64,000 nucleotides of DNA from Agrypnia vestita (taxonomy: Eukaryota; Arthropoda; Insecta; Trichoptera; Phryganeidae), in contig JADDOH010010145.1 in NCBI GenBank assembly GCA_016648135.1, forward strand, positions 1 through 64,000, in the 5' to 3' direction. The notes beneath the pieces are model-generated. The model saw only the letters and a program-made list of their open reading frames with translations. It had not been told where the DNA came from and did not search any database. A program made the translations under genes and the position numbers. Numbering within the stretch: position 1 is the stretch's first letter; each line of letters opens with the position of its first letter. Positions 10,479 through 20,175 of the stretch are shown here, in pieces.

Positions 10479-10881
10479 TCATATCTATTCAAGGAACGTT
10501 GGCTATCATGCTGGTTTAGATTACTTTGTTTACTGCCATCCAATACAGCTCTACAGTAGACTGGCCAAACCACTGTCTCAGGTTTTTGAGCCATGATGTT
10601 CTCTTTCTTACAGGCCCCCGAATTCCGGCAATCTTTTCCTGAATTGTGAGATGCAAGATCTCGTACTTCTCTGGACGTCTCATCATATATCCGAGATATT
10701 TTTCTGATTTTTATTGTTTTAAAAACTTATTTTTCTTTATTCATCCGAACCATAACATCTTCATTCGTAACTCTGTCCATCCAGACTATTTTGAGTATTC
10801 ATTTGTAAATGCAAATCTCGAATACCTCAAGTCGCCTTATCAGTTCTTCGGTAAGCGTCCATTGTTCCATTCCATACAATA
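10479..10881 (-). pseudogene. Non-LTR retrotransposon reverse transcriptase, C-terminal relic
   Basis: Read from 10881 downward, the minus strand gives YGMEQWTLTEELIRRLEVFE, then VWMDRVTNEDVM, and after a frameshift YMMRRPEKYEILHLTIQEKI, GPVRKRTSWLKNLRQWFGQS and VELYWMAVNKV. These are the thumb and C-terminal signatures (YGxExWTLT, the GHVxRGxKYEIL-like block, GRRRTSWLKNLRxW) of insect non-LTR reverse transcriptases. The upstream polymerase core, including the YADD active site, is absent, so this is a 5'-truncated insertion. Stops and at least one frameshift break the frame. The end is followed by an AAGAAGAAGAA-like tail near 10460-10475. It cannot be active; only family placement is of value. 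Confidence 0.8.
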
Positions 10882-11700
10882 ATTCATAATCCAAGGTTGA
10901 GATTATGACTGCAGATCATCTTTGTGAAACATTTAATTGGGTTCTATTACATTTGAAAAATTAAATATGGGTTCTATTTCCTTTATTTTCCCATTTCCAT
11001 ATATATATTTATATTTTTAAATATATTAATTAGGGACACAAACAGGATAATGGATACCTATATGATACTCTTATAATAAAACATTATAATTAAAGGCTAT
11101 GCCCACTATCCCAATAACAAGAATCTTTGGCACGCTTTAGCAACATGTATTTTTACATATATGTATATTTTACATGTACATTTATGTGTGTTATATATTT
11201 AGTATTTGAATGTGGTGTGATCATATAAGAATATGTAGATAGATAGATTTATTTTTACATCCGTAGGTGACAACTTTTTATAATGTTTACAAAATTATAT
11301 AAGCATGTTTCATTGTTGCTGAAAGTCTTGGCAGCAAAGTAAACACTACATTAATTTGACGCCCTCCCTGCTACACTTGTAATTTACTGTATTATAGCAG
11401 ACATAAAAAAAATGATTTAATGGATCTACAGGTTCAGGTCATCGTTTAGAAAATCTGTGGAATATTCTTCTTCTCCTTTATGTGCCATCTTCTATCGAAA
11501 TTTAGCGACCAGGTGGTATACTGATGTGTTTATAAATATAAAGTTACAGGAATTTAAGACATGACATGACATGACATGAAACACTTTCTAAAGTTACGCA
11601 GCCACGAAAACTTTATTCTTTATTTTTTGACTCTTGGCTGAATATTTTATCTTCATTTACATGATTAGACGTAAGAGATAATATTTTTTAATTAAGATAA
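10882..11700. other. AT-rich stretch, possible retroelement 3' debris
   Basis: TAGATAGATAGATTTATTTT at about 11238-11257 and the following sequence resemble an antisense non-LTR 3' end, but no coding remnant is readable. A short GACAT run (about 11560) is a minor microsatellite. Confidence 0.3.
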
Positions 11701-11714
11701 ATTATAAAAAATAT

Positions 11715-11850
11715 TTTAAGTGACCGTGCTTTCGTGGTGGCTGGTCCCAAATTATTGAATAAACTACTAAACAAATTAAAATAAACAGATAGCTTATCTG
11801 AGCTCAAAAAACTACTAAGGACGCATTTTTAAGACAATCATATAAAAATT
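11715..11850 (+). pseudogene. CR1/L2-like reverse transcriptase, extreme C-terminal relic
   Basis: The plus strand reads DRAFVVAGPKLLNKLLNKLK, a stop, then TDSLSELKKLLRTHFL. This matches the C-terminal pattern of CR1/L2-clade retroelements, in which (R)SFxxxxPKLWNxLP is followed by SxxxFKxLLKxxL. Only the tail of the protein is left and it contains a stop. The AT-rich sequence to about 12290 is probably its 3' untranslated region plus decayed DNA. Confidence 0.6.
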
Positions 11851-12304
11851 TATGGAATATGACCGTTACAACAGTTTAACTAATGTTTTCCGTCAGTTCC
11901 ATTTTTTGCATATCATCCAGTGTATAAGTAATAGTTAATAAGTTTTTTAGACAGTATCTAAGTTGTTTAGTAAAATAATTTTAATGTGAAACTTCTTTTA
12001 GGTGAGTACGTACTCATGAAAACAACAGTATATAAATTATGAAAAAAAGGTTTTTTTCTCAAACTGCGCTAAATGTGCATTGAGTAAGCAAACATTCACA
12101 TGTAAAACTATCTCATCACAATTCTATTTCATTAGTTATACTTAGTTTTGCTTAAAACATAGATATCACAAATTGTTTATATCCATCCCATGCTTTTAAA
12201 TATATTGACATACGAGTATACTCTTAGTAACTGGGCTGTTTAAAATGTATACTTTCTTTCAATTAAATAAAATCAAAATTCCTTTGTATTCACCACATTA
12301 ATAG

Positions 12305-12360
12305 ATAAAATATTAACATGTTTCGAGAACCATGTTCTCATCTTCAGGATAATAAGTTTA
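12305..12360 (-). repeat. Hammerhead-core-like hairpin motif of a retroelement end
   Basis: On the minus strand TATCCTGAAGATGAGAACAT runs into GGTTCTCGAAACATGTTAAT. It has the form CTGAAGA, a GAGAAC/GTTCTC stem, then GAAAC, one base off the hammerhead ribozyme core CTGATGA-stem II-GAAA. Related motifs occur at 21218-21253, 25889-25937, 38228-38262 and in 44104-44360. Such cores are known in the terminal repeats of Penelope-like retroelements. I see no convincing stems I and III here. Confidence 0.4.
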
Positions 12361-12512
12361 CTAAAGTTAAATATAGATTTACATTGTGTAAGGGATAAAG
12401 AAAAAGTTGGAAGGGGAGTAATGGTTAAGTTGAAAAATATTCAATAGAGAATTTTTTTCCTGGCGTTTCACCGCCAAGGAGTGTTCTTGCCACTAACCTT
12501 GTTGTCCTTTAT

Positions 12513-12536
12513 AACCTAACCTAACCTAACCTAACC
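12513..12536. repeat. Interstitial telomere-type array (CCTAA)n
   Basis: Almost five perfect CCTAA units (AACCTAACCTAACCTAACC). TTAGG is the usual insect telomere repeat, including Lepidoptera, so this is an interstitial telomeric-type tract or a chance short microsatellite. Confidence 0.8.
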
Positions 12537-13218
12537 ATTTTTACCTGATTATTTATTATATTTGTTCCAATATTAACACTTTTTTCTTATTTTTAGAATT
12601 TCTTAGTTATTTATCTGTGATACCTTATAATCTAAATGCAACATTTTTAACCCTGTATTCATATCAAAAGTATGATCACATTCTAATTAATGATTTGAAA
12701 ATTTCGATTCATTTTTGCTATTTATGGTTTTGAGATATTCTTCAACACTTATTCCAATGTTTCTAATAGTTTTTCCAATATAAAAATAACAACAATCGTT
12801 ACATTTAATTTTATATAGGTACCTTTGAAGGATGGTAATCTTTGAAGGAATAACACTATCTTTGTAATTAAGAATGTATTTTTTTATTCTTTTTTTATAT
12901 TATCTTCTTTGTAGATATTTTTTATGAATGCATGTTGTTATTTATTTTTACTTGCAAACTTTATTATAAGCTCTCAACCTTAGTAAAAAATTAGGAAATT
13001 ATCAAAAAACGGTTTTTACATTATGCGTTACTGTCACACTAGGTCTTTCTATTAGGGTCTATCTATCACGAACGACCCGTTAATAATCTACATGTTTAAA
13101 AATAAAATATAATTTTTTTTTATTTATTTATTTAATGTTTATGGAAGACCAACAGCACAAAAAAAAGCATAGAAAACATTGATACAATATAGATGGCCAA
13201 TTACAGGTCTCCACATTT

Positions 13219-13376
13219 AGAAATATTTCAGTAATGATAAATATTTATGATATACTAAGGCATATTAATTATATAGAAAGAAAGAATAAAAAATTTAAAC
13301 AAACAGAAATATGTCAGTAATGATAAATATTTATGATATACTAAGGCATATCAATTATATAGAAAGAAAGAATAAA
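13219..13376. repeat. Tandem duplication, about 86-bp unit
   Basis: The stretch beginning AGAAATATTTCAGTAATGAT at 13219 is repeated from about 13305 with only a few differences (TTTCAG becomes TGTCAG, CATATTAATT becomes CATATCAATT). The low divergence points to a recent local duplication. The ATTTATTTATTTAA tract just upstream (13112-13135) looks like an antisense non-LTR tail. Confidence 0.8.
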
Positions 13377-13599
13377 ATTCTATATCTAAAACTCCATACA
13401 CGAATGTCAACAACTCGAAAAATTGCCGCAAAAAATGTATCGAAGGATATTCCATATTAAGATATCTGACAATAAAACAGTCAGTCTGACAATATTTTGG
13501 TGTTGTACGTATCCCTCGCCTTTGAGGTATTAAAGACGATTGCTCAAGAGTATCCATAATATTTAGTTTCAGACGTTGCCCCTAAATAGGCAGGCGTCA

Positions 13600-13840
13600 C
13601 ATAAGCGACTGGATATACAAATTTTGAACCTGTGTCATACAACCGGGTACCCCGAAAGCAATATTGCCCGTCGTTTATAACCCTGTTAGCCTCGAGGGAT
13701 CTTTGTTGATTACTCGTCCCATTACTTCAGAACGGGGGTGATTGCGTTGGGGCGGTAATTTGATGGATTAGGGCGGTCACCCGGTTTGGGAATATGATGA
13801 GTTGCCGCTGTTTTCCAAGCCATTGGACCAGTCTTTCATT
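13600..13840 (-). pseudogene. Non-LTR reverse transcriptase relic, finger-domain region
   Basis: The minus strand reads AWKTAATHHIPKPGDRPNPS followed by NYRPNAITPVLK, the conserved IPKPGxxxxPxNYRPI(A/S)LT block of non-LTR reverse transcriptases. After a stop and frameshift it continues with a region like NRVIND.Q..FRG, corresponding to the QxGFR motif. It is broken by several stops and shifts and lacks the catalytic YxDD segment. It differs in position within the protein from the other fragments here, so it probably derives from a separate insertion. Confidence 0.75.
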
Positions 13841-14066
13841 CACTTCTAGGTAGCTTTAGATAGAATTACTTTACTAGTTTCACTATCTTTAATATAGAGT
13901 CTCGTGAATTCTTCGATCATGACCCGAAGATCTCAGAATTACTCTCCGTTAGAGTTTTTGGGATAATGGATAGCAAATACTTACAAAAATCTCAATTGAC
14001 GACATTCTGAGATAAGCAGGGGCGTGCAGTGAGAACAACAAGCACGACTTTTTTCTAAGCATATAT

Positions 14067-14291
14067 AATATTTGATTTGATAACTATTATTTCATTTTGA
14101 TATAATTTTGTTATACTTTATGTTATAAGCTTAATGCTTTATTTTTCTTTATATATCATTTAATAATTAGTTATTTTTTATTGAATTATAGCTTATCTCC
14201 TTTTTTATTATTATCTGTCAATCTATAGGTACATATTTTAATACATTTTTTAATGGTACGTTGTACCGTGTATTAAATAAATAAATAAAAT
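14067..14291 (+). mobile_element. Non-LTR retroelement 3' end inserted in the inverted-repeat element
   Basis: About 225 bp absent from the other copies of the host element separates TTCTAAGCATATA from TAAGATATATGTCTCG. It has no coding remnant and ends in GTATTAAATAAATAAATAAA, a TAAA-type tail typical of 5'-truncated insect non-LTR insertions. The internal part is too AT-rich to assign a clade. Confidence 0.55.
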
Positions 14292-14429
14292 TAAGATATA
14301 TGTCTCGTAATATTCCTACGACAATAATTAACATATTTTTCAGATTTAAATATTTCATAATATTCGGACAGAAACAAATATTTTATTTCGATTTTTTCCC
14401 AAATATATCTAAATATAATATTTTCACAA

Positions 14430-14663
14430 AAGTTGTATGTCCGTCTGTTCGTCCGTCCGTCTTTCTATCCCCGTAACTTTGTGTAACGTCCGTAATTAAA
14501 CAGCCGGGATTGAACCCCGGGCCAGCAAACCCGAAGGTGGCAACGATAGCGATGTTTCTACCACTGCCTCTCCGTCGATCGAAAAAAATATATCATAAAT
14601 ATATACTAGGGCTTAGAAAAGACGCGAAACAATGTTCCGTCATTTTTGACGGGTAACAGCTTG
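14430..14663 (-). mobile_element. SINE with tRNA-like Pol III promoter (copy 1 of 3)
   Basis: Read on the minus strand it contains GTTTCGCGTCTTTTCTAAGC, CTAGTATATAT, GGAGAGGCAGTGGTAGAAAC (A-box-like), GTTGCCACCTTCGGGTTTGC, then GGCCCGGGGTTCAATCCCGG with a clear B box (GGTTCAATCC), followed by GTTTAATTACGGACG and a GACGGACGGACGAACAGACG tail. The same layout appears on the plus strand at 34065-34330 and 63790-64000. A- and B-box spacing fits an internal RNA polymerase III promoter; it is not a functional tRNA because the flanking stems are missing. Confidence 0.7.
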
Positions 14664-14688
14664 CTTTAAATAAAAGTCATACTTCATT

Positions 14689-15425
14689 CAGAATATTTTG
14701 AGTTTGTTCAAATCTTTCAGAACAGTGCTGGATTTATGTCACAGAGACATTATTAATCAATTAATGTATATTATAGATATCTCACAGAGACGAAACTGTA
14801 TTTTATTATGGGAAAGTAGGTATAGAAGTCATTTGGGTGTCACCCAAATGACTTCTATACCTACTTGATATCTATAATATACATTAATTGATTAATAATG
14901 TCTCTGTGACATAAATCCAGCACTGTTCTGAAAGATTTGAACAAACTCAAAATATTCTGAATTGTAAATACTGGTAAAAAGGAATTTAACAAAAATTGGA
15001 AATAATATTTCCTGGCGTATCCTAGTGTAATGCAAGTATTCGGATGAATTTCATTACACAATAAAGTATATTGTTCTCAAAATTCCGTAAAAAATCAATG
15101 TAGATTTTCTCATTAGCGACATCTGTGGGGATTTAGGGGAATGAAAATGGCTTTGTACAGGCCGCATGGAAAGGCGCTTACAACTCATATATGAAAGCTT
15201 TCCACGCAATTTGAACATATATACAACTTCCAAAAAATGAATAAGCATGGTATATTCTATCATGGGTGGAAATGGCGAATGTTACAATTGTGTAAAGTGA
15301 TCACTTAAGCCAACCATAAAAAGATAGGTCATAAGTCCTATGTACACCCAAATGACTTCTATACCTACTTTCCCATAATAAAATACAGTTTCGTCTCTGT
15401 GAGATATCTATAATATACATTAATT
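14689..15425 (+). mobile_element. Family B retroelement with inverted 5' segment and 13-bp target duplication
   Basis: GTCATACTTCATT occurs at 14676-14688 and 15426-15438, inside what would otherwise be the right terminus of the inverted-repeat element, so it is a genuine target duplication. The insert is a long imperfect palindrome: 14689-14839 folds back onto 14841-14962 around the centre at 14840 (AAGTCATTTGGGTG/CACCCAAATGACTT); one arm lacks about 33 bp. The remainder, to 15425, carries the family blocks on the plus strand and ends ..ATATACATTAAT. Inversion of the 5' part next to a truncated 3' part is what twin priming by a retroelement reverse transcriptase produces, or the tandem/inverted ends of Penelope-like elements. 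The block next to the 3' end also recurs about 537 bp upstream, suggesting a tandem terminal repeat. Confidence 0.65.
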
Positions 15426-15452
15426 GTCATACTTCATTGTTCTTACTCTCTT

Positions 15453-16193
15453 AGAATTTATGATATAACAGAAATTTTATAGAAATTTCTAACATTCGAC
15501 ATTTTCTTAATGATATTTAATTCTGGATTAGATCGTATTTTTTTGATAGTTTAATTGAAGGTATTTAGGGCGAGGGTTTTTATTGTTAGGCTGATGCATA
15601 ATTATGTGTCGTTTTAAAAAAAATATTTTTACATAAAATTATATTATAACGTAACCAAAATTCAAAAAATATTTGGGGGCATAGTTACCATCAAACGTAA
15701 AGAAGCTTGGTTTTTTTGAGGTAATCCAATATTTGACATTCTCTACTAGCTCCTCTAAATCGTCAAAGACTTTTCCAATCTGCCAATTTTCAGAGAGCGA
15801 TTAAATTTTTTGTATATATATCTTTATTTAGTTAATAATAAATATTAACATTGATTAATATTTTTATTTATTTGTTTGTTTGTAAATATTTACATATATA
15901 TAAGAACATCATATGTATGTATGTATGAGAGTGTAAATAGACAGTAATGAAATTATTAACTTATATCCTACCATATTGCACATAAAAATTATTTTGAAAT
16001 AATACATAATTATAATATAAATAAAAGACGTAAGTAGTAACAGTAGTGAATAAAACATAATAAATTAGATAACAATTTTAAATATAACATATAAAGGTAA
16101 TTCTTACTTTATTTATATCTTGCGTCACAGTATTAAATCAATATTTAATTATTAATTCAATGTAGCGACGCAGGATTATGTTCACATGTGATC
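15453..16193. other. AT-rich stretch with nothing recognised
   Basis: A GTTTGTTTGT and a TATGTATGTATG microsatellite lie near 15872 and 15914. Otherwise there is no gene, RNA or clear element. Confidence 0.35.
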
Positions 16194-16553
16194 TTAGATG
16201 GTATAGAGACACATGATAGATAACATAGACCACATATCCTTCTTTAGAATACTCTTAGGAATAGGCCGATTGACACGCAAACTTTTCACAATCTTTATTT
16301 TTACGTTTTCGTAGAGAAGCCTAAACTTATCCGATAAGTTTATCGAGGAATAATTTTGTCTCATTTCCCTACAAAAAATCTGTAAAAATTTAAACTCGGT
16401 TGGCCTTGTAGTTGTGTAACTCATAACTCGGTCAATTTCCACGACTTGCCTAATTTTCTGAGCTAGCAAACAATCGTAGACTGATTGGTTGAAGTTCTCT
16501 TGTACTTTAGTACTTGAGGGGGGCAACTTTTGTTCTCTTGTCATAGCCATCAA
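16194..16553 (-). CDS. Unrecognised 119-codon open frame, possible exon or element remnant
   Basis: From ATG at 16553 to the stop at 16194 the frame encodes 119 residues, and it stays open about 13 codons further upstream to 16592. The protein is basic and leucine/isoleucine-rich toward the C-terminus, with SDKFRLLYENVKIKIVKSLR around residues 74-93; there is no signal peptide, membrane segment or motif I know. The stretch is less AT-rich than its flanks, and the frame is among the longest non-repetitive ones in the window, so past coding is plausible. CAGG sequences near 16570-16590 on this strand could act as acceptor sites. No promoter, polyadenylation signal or partner exon can be assigned. 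Confidence 0.3.
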   Translation of the reverse strand: MMAMTREQKLPPSSTKVQENFNQSVYDCLLAQKIRQVVEIDRVMSYTTTRPTEFKFLQIFCREMRQNYSSINLSDKFRLLYENVKIKIVKSLRVNRPIPKSILKKDMWSMLSIMCLYTI

Positions 16554-16599
16554 AAAAACCTGGTCATCAAAATCCGAAGACCTGACCTTTCCTTACTCA

Positions 16600-18135
16600 T
16601 TGCCTAAGATGGTTAAATCAGTTTAGATCGAATAAACTATTCTCACCGTGCCCTTATGCTAATCGTTCTTTCTCTTAAAGGATCGTTGAGATTGTGAAAT
16701 AAGTCAGCAGCTTTCAATCCTCTCTCAAAATGACGCATTTATTATTTTCTGACGGTATTGGAAAATATATTATGACAGATGTCAAGTAAACATCCAATTC
16801 CAAAAACAACACGTCGCGAAAAACGGCTGATGGTTATGGATCAACTAATATTACGCTATTATTTCAAAAACATGCAGAGAGTTACTCTACGTATAATCAA
16901 TTTGTACTCAGCGTAACATAGTACATCGGAATTACGCCTTAAAGGTTAATTATTTAACCCTAAGCACTGAAATTCAATCAATGGTGCTTAGATAGCACGT
17001 CCATAACAATATTTGGATGCAATGTATCATAGTAGCAATTAGTCAACGTGCTCCAATACTGCCCGATCAATATTTGAATAAGCATTTGCTTACAGCGGTC
17101 TCTGGATTTTCCGACTGTCTGACACGTCAGCACTTTCTTAAATACAGTATATCTTATCGGCAAGATTGCGGTGTATTCACACTTTTATACTGATTTTTAA
17201 GAAATGTCCTTTCTTTTACGTCACGTACATAATTTATTTTTTGTTTTTATAAAGCATCAGTAACCACTCCCCACATTAAACAACATAGCCCCATCCCCTT
17301 AGCCCCCGCTAACTCACCAAGGTATTGCATGTATTTGCAAATATATAACTGGTATATTCTTTGGATTAGCTCTAGTCCATATCAAATCTTACGAATAGTC
17401 TAGAATAGTTTAGAAATAATTAAAAAGAACTGAAAATATCTTAAACAACAGCCAACAAACGCTATAGATAAAGCAAAACAGTGAGCGGCCGATCAGAGTG
17501 AATTAAAGTGTTTGAGTATCTACTTGCGCGCGGAATATTCTCGATAATGCGATAAAAACAAAAATCAAATACGGTCAAATACGTACCCAAAATTATTTCA
17601 TCATTTTTAGAAAAGATATAAAATGTATGAAAAATTAAAACAATATTTCATTCGTAAATCATTTTAAGTGATTTTTCATGAGTCACAGCTAGTTTCTATG
17701 TATTAATTATTATCTCTTATTAAATCTTCAATCTCATATTCATTTCAATTGAAATGTGTTTGAACTCCAATTCCTATACACAAGTTCTTAACTAGAGAAC
17801 AACAGTTGGGATAGAAATAATAAAAGAAACAAAATGTAATTTATTTATTTATTTACGGGAAGCTAAGAGTACAAAAAAGTGCAGAGACCATCTTACAAGT
17901 TTCTAGTGAAATAACATGTTATGTATTGAAATATAGCAACAATAACTCAACAGTAACTTAATATTGTGATACATTATATGTAAAATATATCGCAAAAAAC
18001 TATATATTAATAAAACAGCGTAATAAAAAGCGTATTCCACAGAATATTATCGAGAATCAATAAGTGTTAATTACAAAATAGATTTATTGTTAATTTTTTG
18101 TGTCCAATGACATTTTGTAATCAAAAAAAGTAATT
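16600..18135. other. No gene recognised; weak frame and retroelement-tail debris
   Basis: A 61-codon minus-strand frame at 16978-17163 has no identifiable domain. At 17405-17700 there are TCTAGAATAGTTTAGAAATA and TTTTAAGTGATTTTTC segments reminiscent of the promoter-like repeat, but the match is too weak to call. TTTATTTATTTATTTACGGG at about 17839-17858 looks like an antisense non-LTR tail. Confidence 0.3.
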
Positions 18136-18141
18136 AATTTC

Positions 18142-18232
18142 AATTGTGGCCCTCGTAGCCCAGTGGGTATGACACTGGTTTCCCAAACCGAGGGTTTCGG
18201 GTTCGATCGACCGGTGAGGTCACAATAAGTAA
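18142..18232 (+). mobile_element. tRNA-like SINE head or tRNA-derived pseudogene
   Basis: GTAGCCCAGTGGGTATGAC has the form of an A box, and GGGTTCGATCGACCGG contains a B box (GGTTCGATC). The spacing of about 40 nt fits a tRNA-type Pol III promoter. The acceptor stem does not pair properly and the sequence continues without a tRNA 3' end, so I read this as a SINE head rather than a working tRNA gene. It differs from the SINE at 14430, 34065 and 63790. Confidence 0.6.
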
Positions 18233-18479
18233 TAAGTCACTTAAGTACTCACTTATGGTAGAGAAAGTACAAAAAAGTTTCTAAGATGCATGAGAGAATA
18301 CGGGCATTATCCTTGGTTTTACTAAAGCGAGTTCCTCCAGGGTATGGCTTGGCTACAATAGTTTAGAGACTAGAGGGAATGTGTATCTGATTACGCATTT
18401 TTATCGATTGTTGCGCGGTATGATCGATAATCCTGAAATTATGCAGAGCATTGTTTTGTATATTCCCGACAATTACCTA

Positions 18480-18770
18480 AAGCCATGTATGTGCGCGGCA
18501 TACAGTCTACGTGACGTTGCAACGTCGTGCACTGTTCCGCGACCTCGCGCCCAACATAGCGCGGCATTTCTACGTGCCGTGGCAACGTTGCCATGCGCAC
18601 GGTACCCGAGCGTACTCACTGCAACATTCCGCGGAGCGTCAGTACCACGTGGTATGTTTACAAGTGAATACGCATGCGCTGTATCTGTCAAGATGACAAT
18701 GCGGGGAAACGAAATCGTTCTCGAACTCATCGAGCTGTATCGATCGAAGATCGCATAGAATGTCCGTCCT
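18480..18770. other. CpG-rich block with possible decayed MADF-like reading frame
   Basis: The block is rich in CG dinucleotides and short palindromes. On the plus strand 18693-18758 reads MTMRGNEIVLELIELYRSKIA then a TAG stop followed by NVRPSF. If the TAG were a tryptophan codon the text would resemble the start of a MADF domain (ELYRxxPxLWN), found in insect transcription factors and Harbinger-type transposon proteins. That is inference from a very short match. Long frames on the opposite strand (18473-19111) probably reflect scarcity of stops in CpG-rich DNA. Confidence 0.25.
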
Positions 18771-18952
18771 TCTTTCTCTTTGCAGTTAATAATTTCGCAT
18801 CTCTCTTTTTCTCTCTTACTTTTCGATAAACTCATTAACATAAACAGATACGCGGCTTCATCAATAAACATCATAGGGCGACATTTCCGCGACGTGTGGA
18901 AAACAATAATTATTTGCAAAAGGACCTTGTTTTTAATAATATTCAATTTACT

Positions 18953-19020
18953 ACAGTAAAACCTCGTTAATTTGAAATTGCGACCCAAAAAAACATTTCG
19001 AATTGCGCGGAACCCCGTTT
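18953..19020. repeat. pogo/Tigger-like terminal sequence
   Basis: TACAGTAAAACCTCGTTAAT followed by TTGAAATTGCGACCC resembles the termini of pogo/Tigger-type elements, which start CAGTA(G/A)AACCTCG next to a TA target. I could not find the complementary partner nearby, so it may be a solo end. Confidence 0.4.
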
Positions 19021-19639
19021 TCGCTAAATGTGATACCGCAGCTGTCATCCATAACCTCATCGGATGACATTTCCGAGACAAGATATGCGAGTCCCGGTGT
19101 GTACACGTCAATTGACCGCGTCATTGTCCCCGAAACATGAGCGTAGATGTTGATGCGACATGCCGAGCGGAATGTTTCGCGATTTGTCCCCTAGTGAATA
19201 CATGGCTTAAGACAACGTCAGCATAGATTGTTTCGCATTCCAATATACAGGACCAACCTGCCAATGGTTATGCCTGTTGGAAGAGGTACTGCTATGCTGA
19301 ACAATATTACTCTGGATATTGATCTGTTCCATGTCTCTGAGAGGGTATTCCGAAGCAGGATTCTCTTAAACCTTTGATGTGAATGATTTTATATATAATA
19401 ATAATAAAATAATTGGATAACTTATATAGCCCCGTTTTCGCGAATACTCACCTCAAGGGCGCTTTACACAGAAAAATTATTATCTTACAAAACAACTTAC
19501 TGCTAGAAAAGAATAAACTTATTTACTATTACTTATTCAGTAGGTGGCATACAAGAAATGGAATTAAAATTGAGTACTATTATAGTTGGGAGTGCCTGAA
19601 AGAACTAGGTGTTTTTGTGGAGTGCACAATAGGAGTGGA

Positions 19640-19955
19640 AAACATTAGCTAGCGTTGTTGTAGTCAGATTCTATAAGTTTCTATAGGATTGTCTAAATAA
19701 ATGCGTCTTAAGTTGTTTTTTGAACTGTGGTGAGCTGTCTGTTTGTCTCAGTTTAATATTTGCTTTTGTTTACATATGTTTATATATTTCTAAAATATTT
19801 ATAACATTTACGAATTAAATTTGTGTCTGTAGTGTAAATGTTATATAAAAAATAAATGAATTGAATTGAAAAAAAAATCACAAGCCTGGGTGTTTTGTGA
19901 TGTGTTTCTCTTCTGTAACTGGGCCTATTGGCCTGTTGAAGCGTAAAAAAATAAA
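19640..19955 (+). mobile_element. Non-LTR retroelement 3' untranslated debris
   Basis: The stretch ends one element with AAATAAATGAATTGAATTGA (about 19852-19871). Immediately after it, 19876-19955 (GTGTTTTGTGATGTGTTTCT through GGCCTGTTGAAGCGTAAAAA) is a dispersed block that recurs at 40205-40275 with GTGTTTTGTGATCTTTTTCG and TAGCCTGTTGAAGCGTAAAA. An upstream 79-codon frame (19413-19652) may be the coding tail of the first element but is not recognisable. Confidence 0.5.
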
Positions 19956-20009
19956 TATTGTATAATTGTATAATTTTTTCACGACACGTGACAATATATA
20001 AACATATCA

Positions 20010-20175
20010 TCATGGTATGGATGAAGATCTCTCCAAGGGTCTGACACGTTTCATTGTTATTCGCGCCCACTTTACTGAATTTGATGATTTCATTAGTCCA
20101 GCAGGCTTTAGGGCGGTCTGTCGGCCTTTTGATTCCCCTCGGGCGCCGTTGAATGACTGCATTCGTCCAGCGACT
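20010..20175 (-). pseudogene. RTE-like endonuclease/reverse transcriptase, C-terminal relic
   Basis: The minus strand reads IQRRPRGIKRPTDRPKACWT followed by NEIIKFSKVGANNNETCQTL and GEIF. This follows the C-terminal pattern WxPRxGKRxxGRPxxRWxDDI...W...A.DR..W..LGEA of RTE-like elements that is abundant in moth genomes. The GRP and RWxDD residues are partly lost (RPKACWTNEI). Only about 55 codons remain. A second relic of similar C-terminal type is at 38378-39035. Confidence 0.6.

Larger units (their letters stand above)
14017..15452 (+). mobile_element. Inverted-repeat element split by three later insertions
   Basis: The left terminus CAGGGGCGTGCAGTGAGAAC lies at 14017 and the body resumes at about 14292 (TAAGATATATGTCTCGTAAT), continues to about 14425, resumes at about 14664 (TTAAATAAAAGTCATACTTC) and ends in CATTGTTCTTACTCTCTTAG at about 15434-15453, matching the right terminus of the 9474-9689 element. 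Interruptions are a retroelement tail (14067-14291), a SINE (14430-14663) and a family B element (14689-15425). Confidence 0.7.

Noticed and set aside
10175..10594. 139-codon minus-strand open frame
   Set aside because: Its first part is an out-of-frame reading of the reverse-transcriptase relic; the remainder is AT-rich DNA without a domain.
18142..18232. Functional tRNA gene
   Set aside because: A and B boxes are present but acceptor and anticodon stems do not close, and no terminator follows directly.
18473..19111. 212-codon minus-strand frame
   Set aside because: It runs across a CpG-rich block, AT-rich DNA and a pogo-like terminus with no consistent protein character; several other frames are open over the same CpG-rich part.
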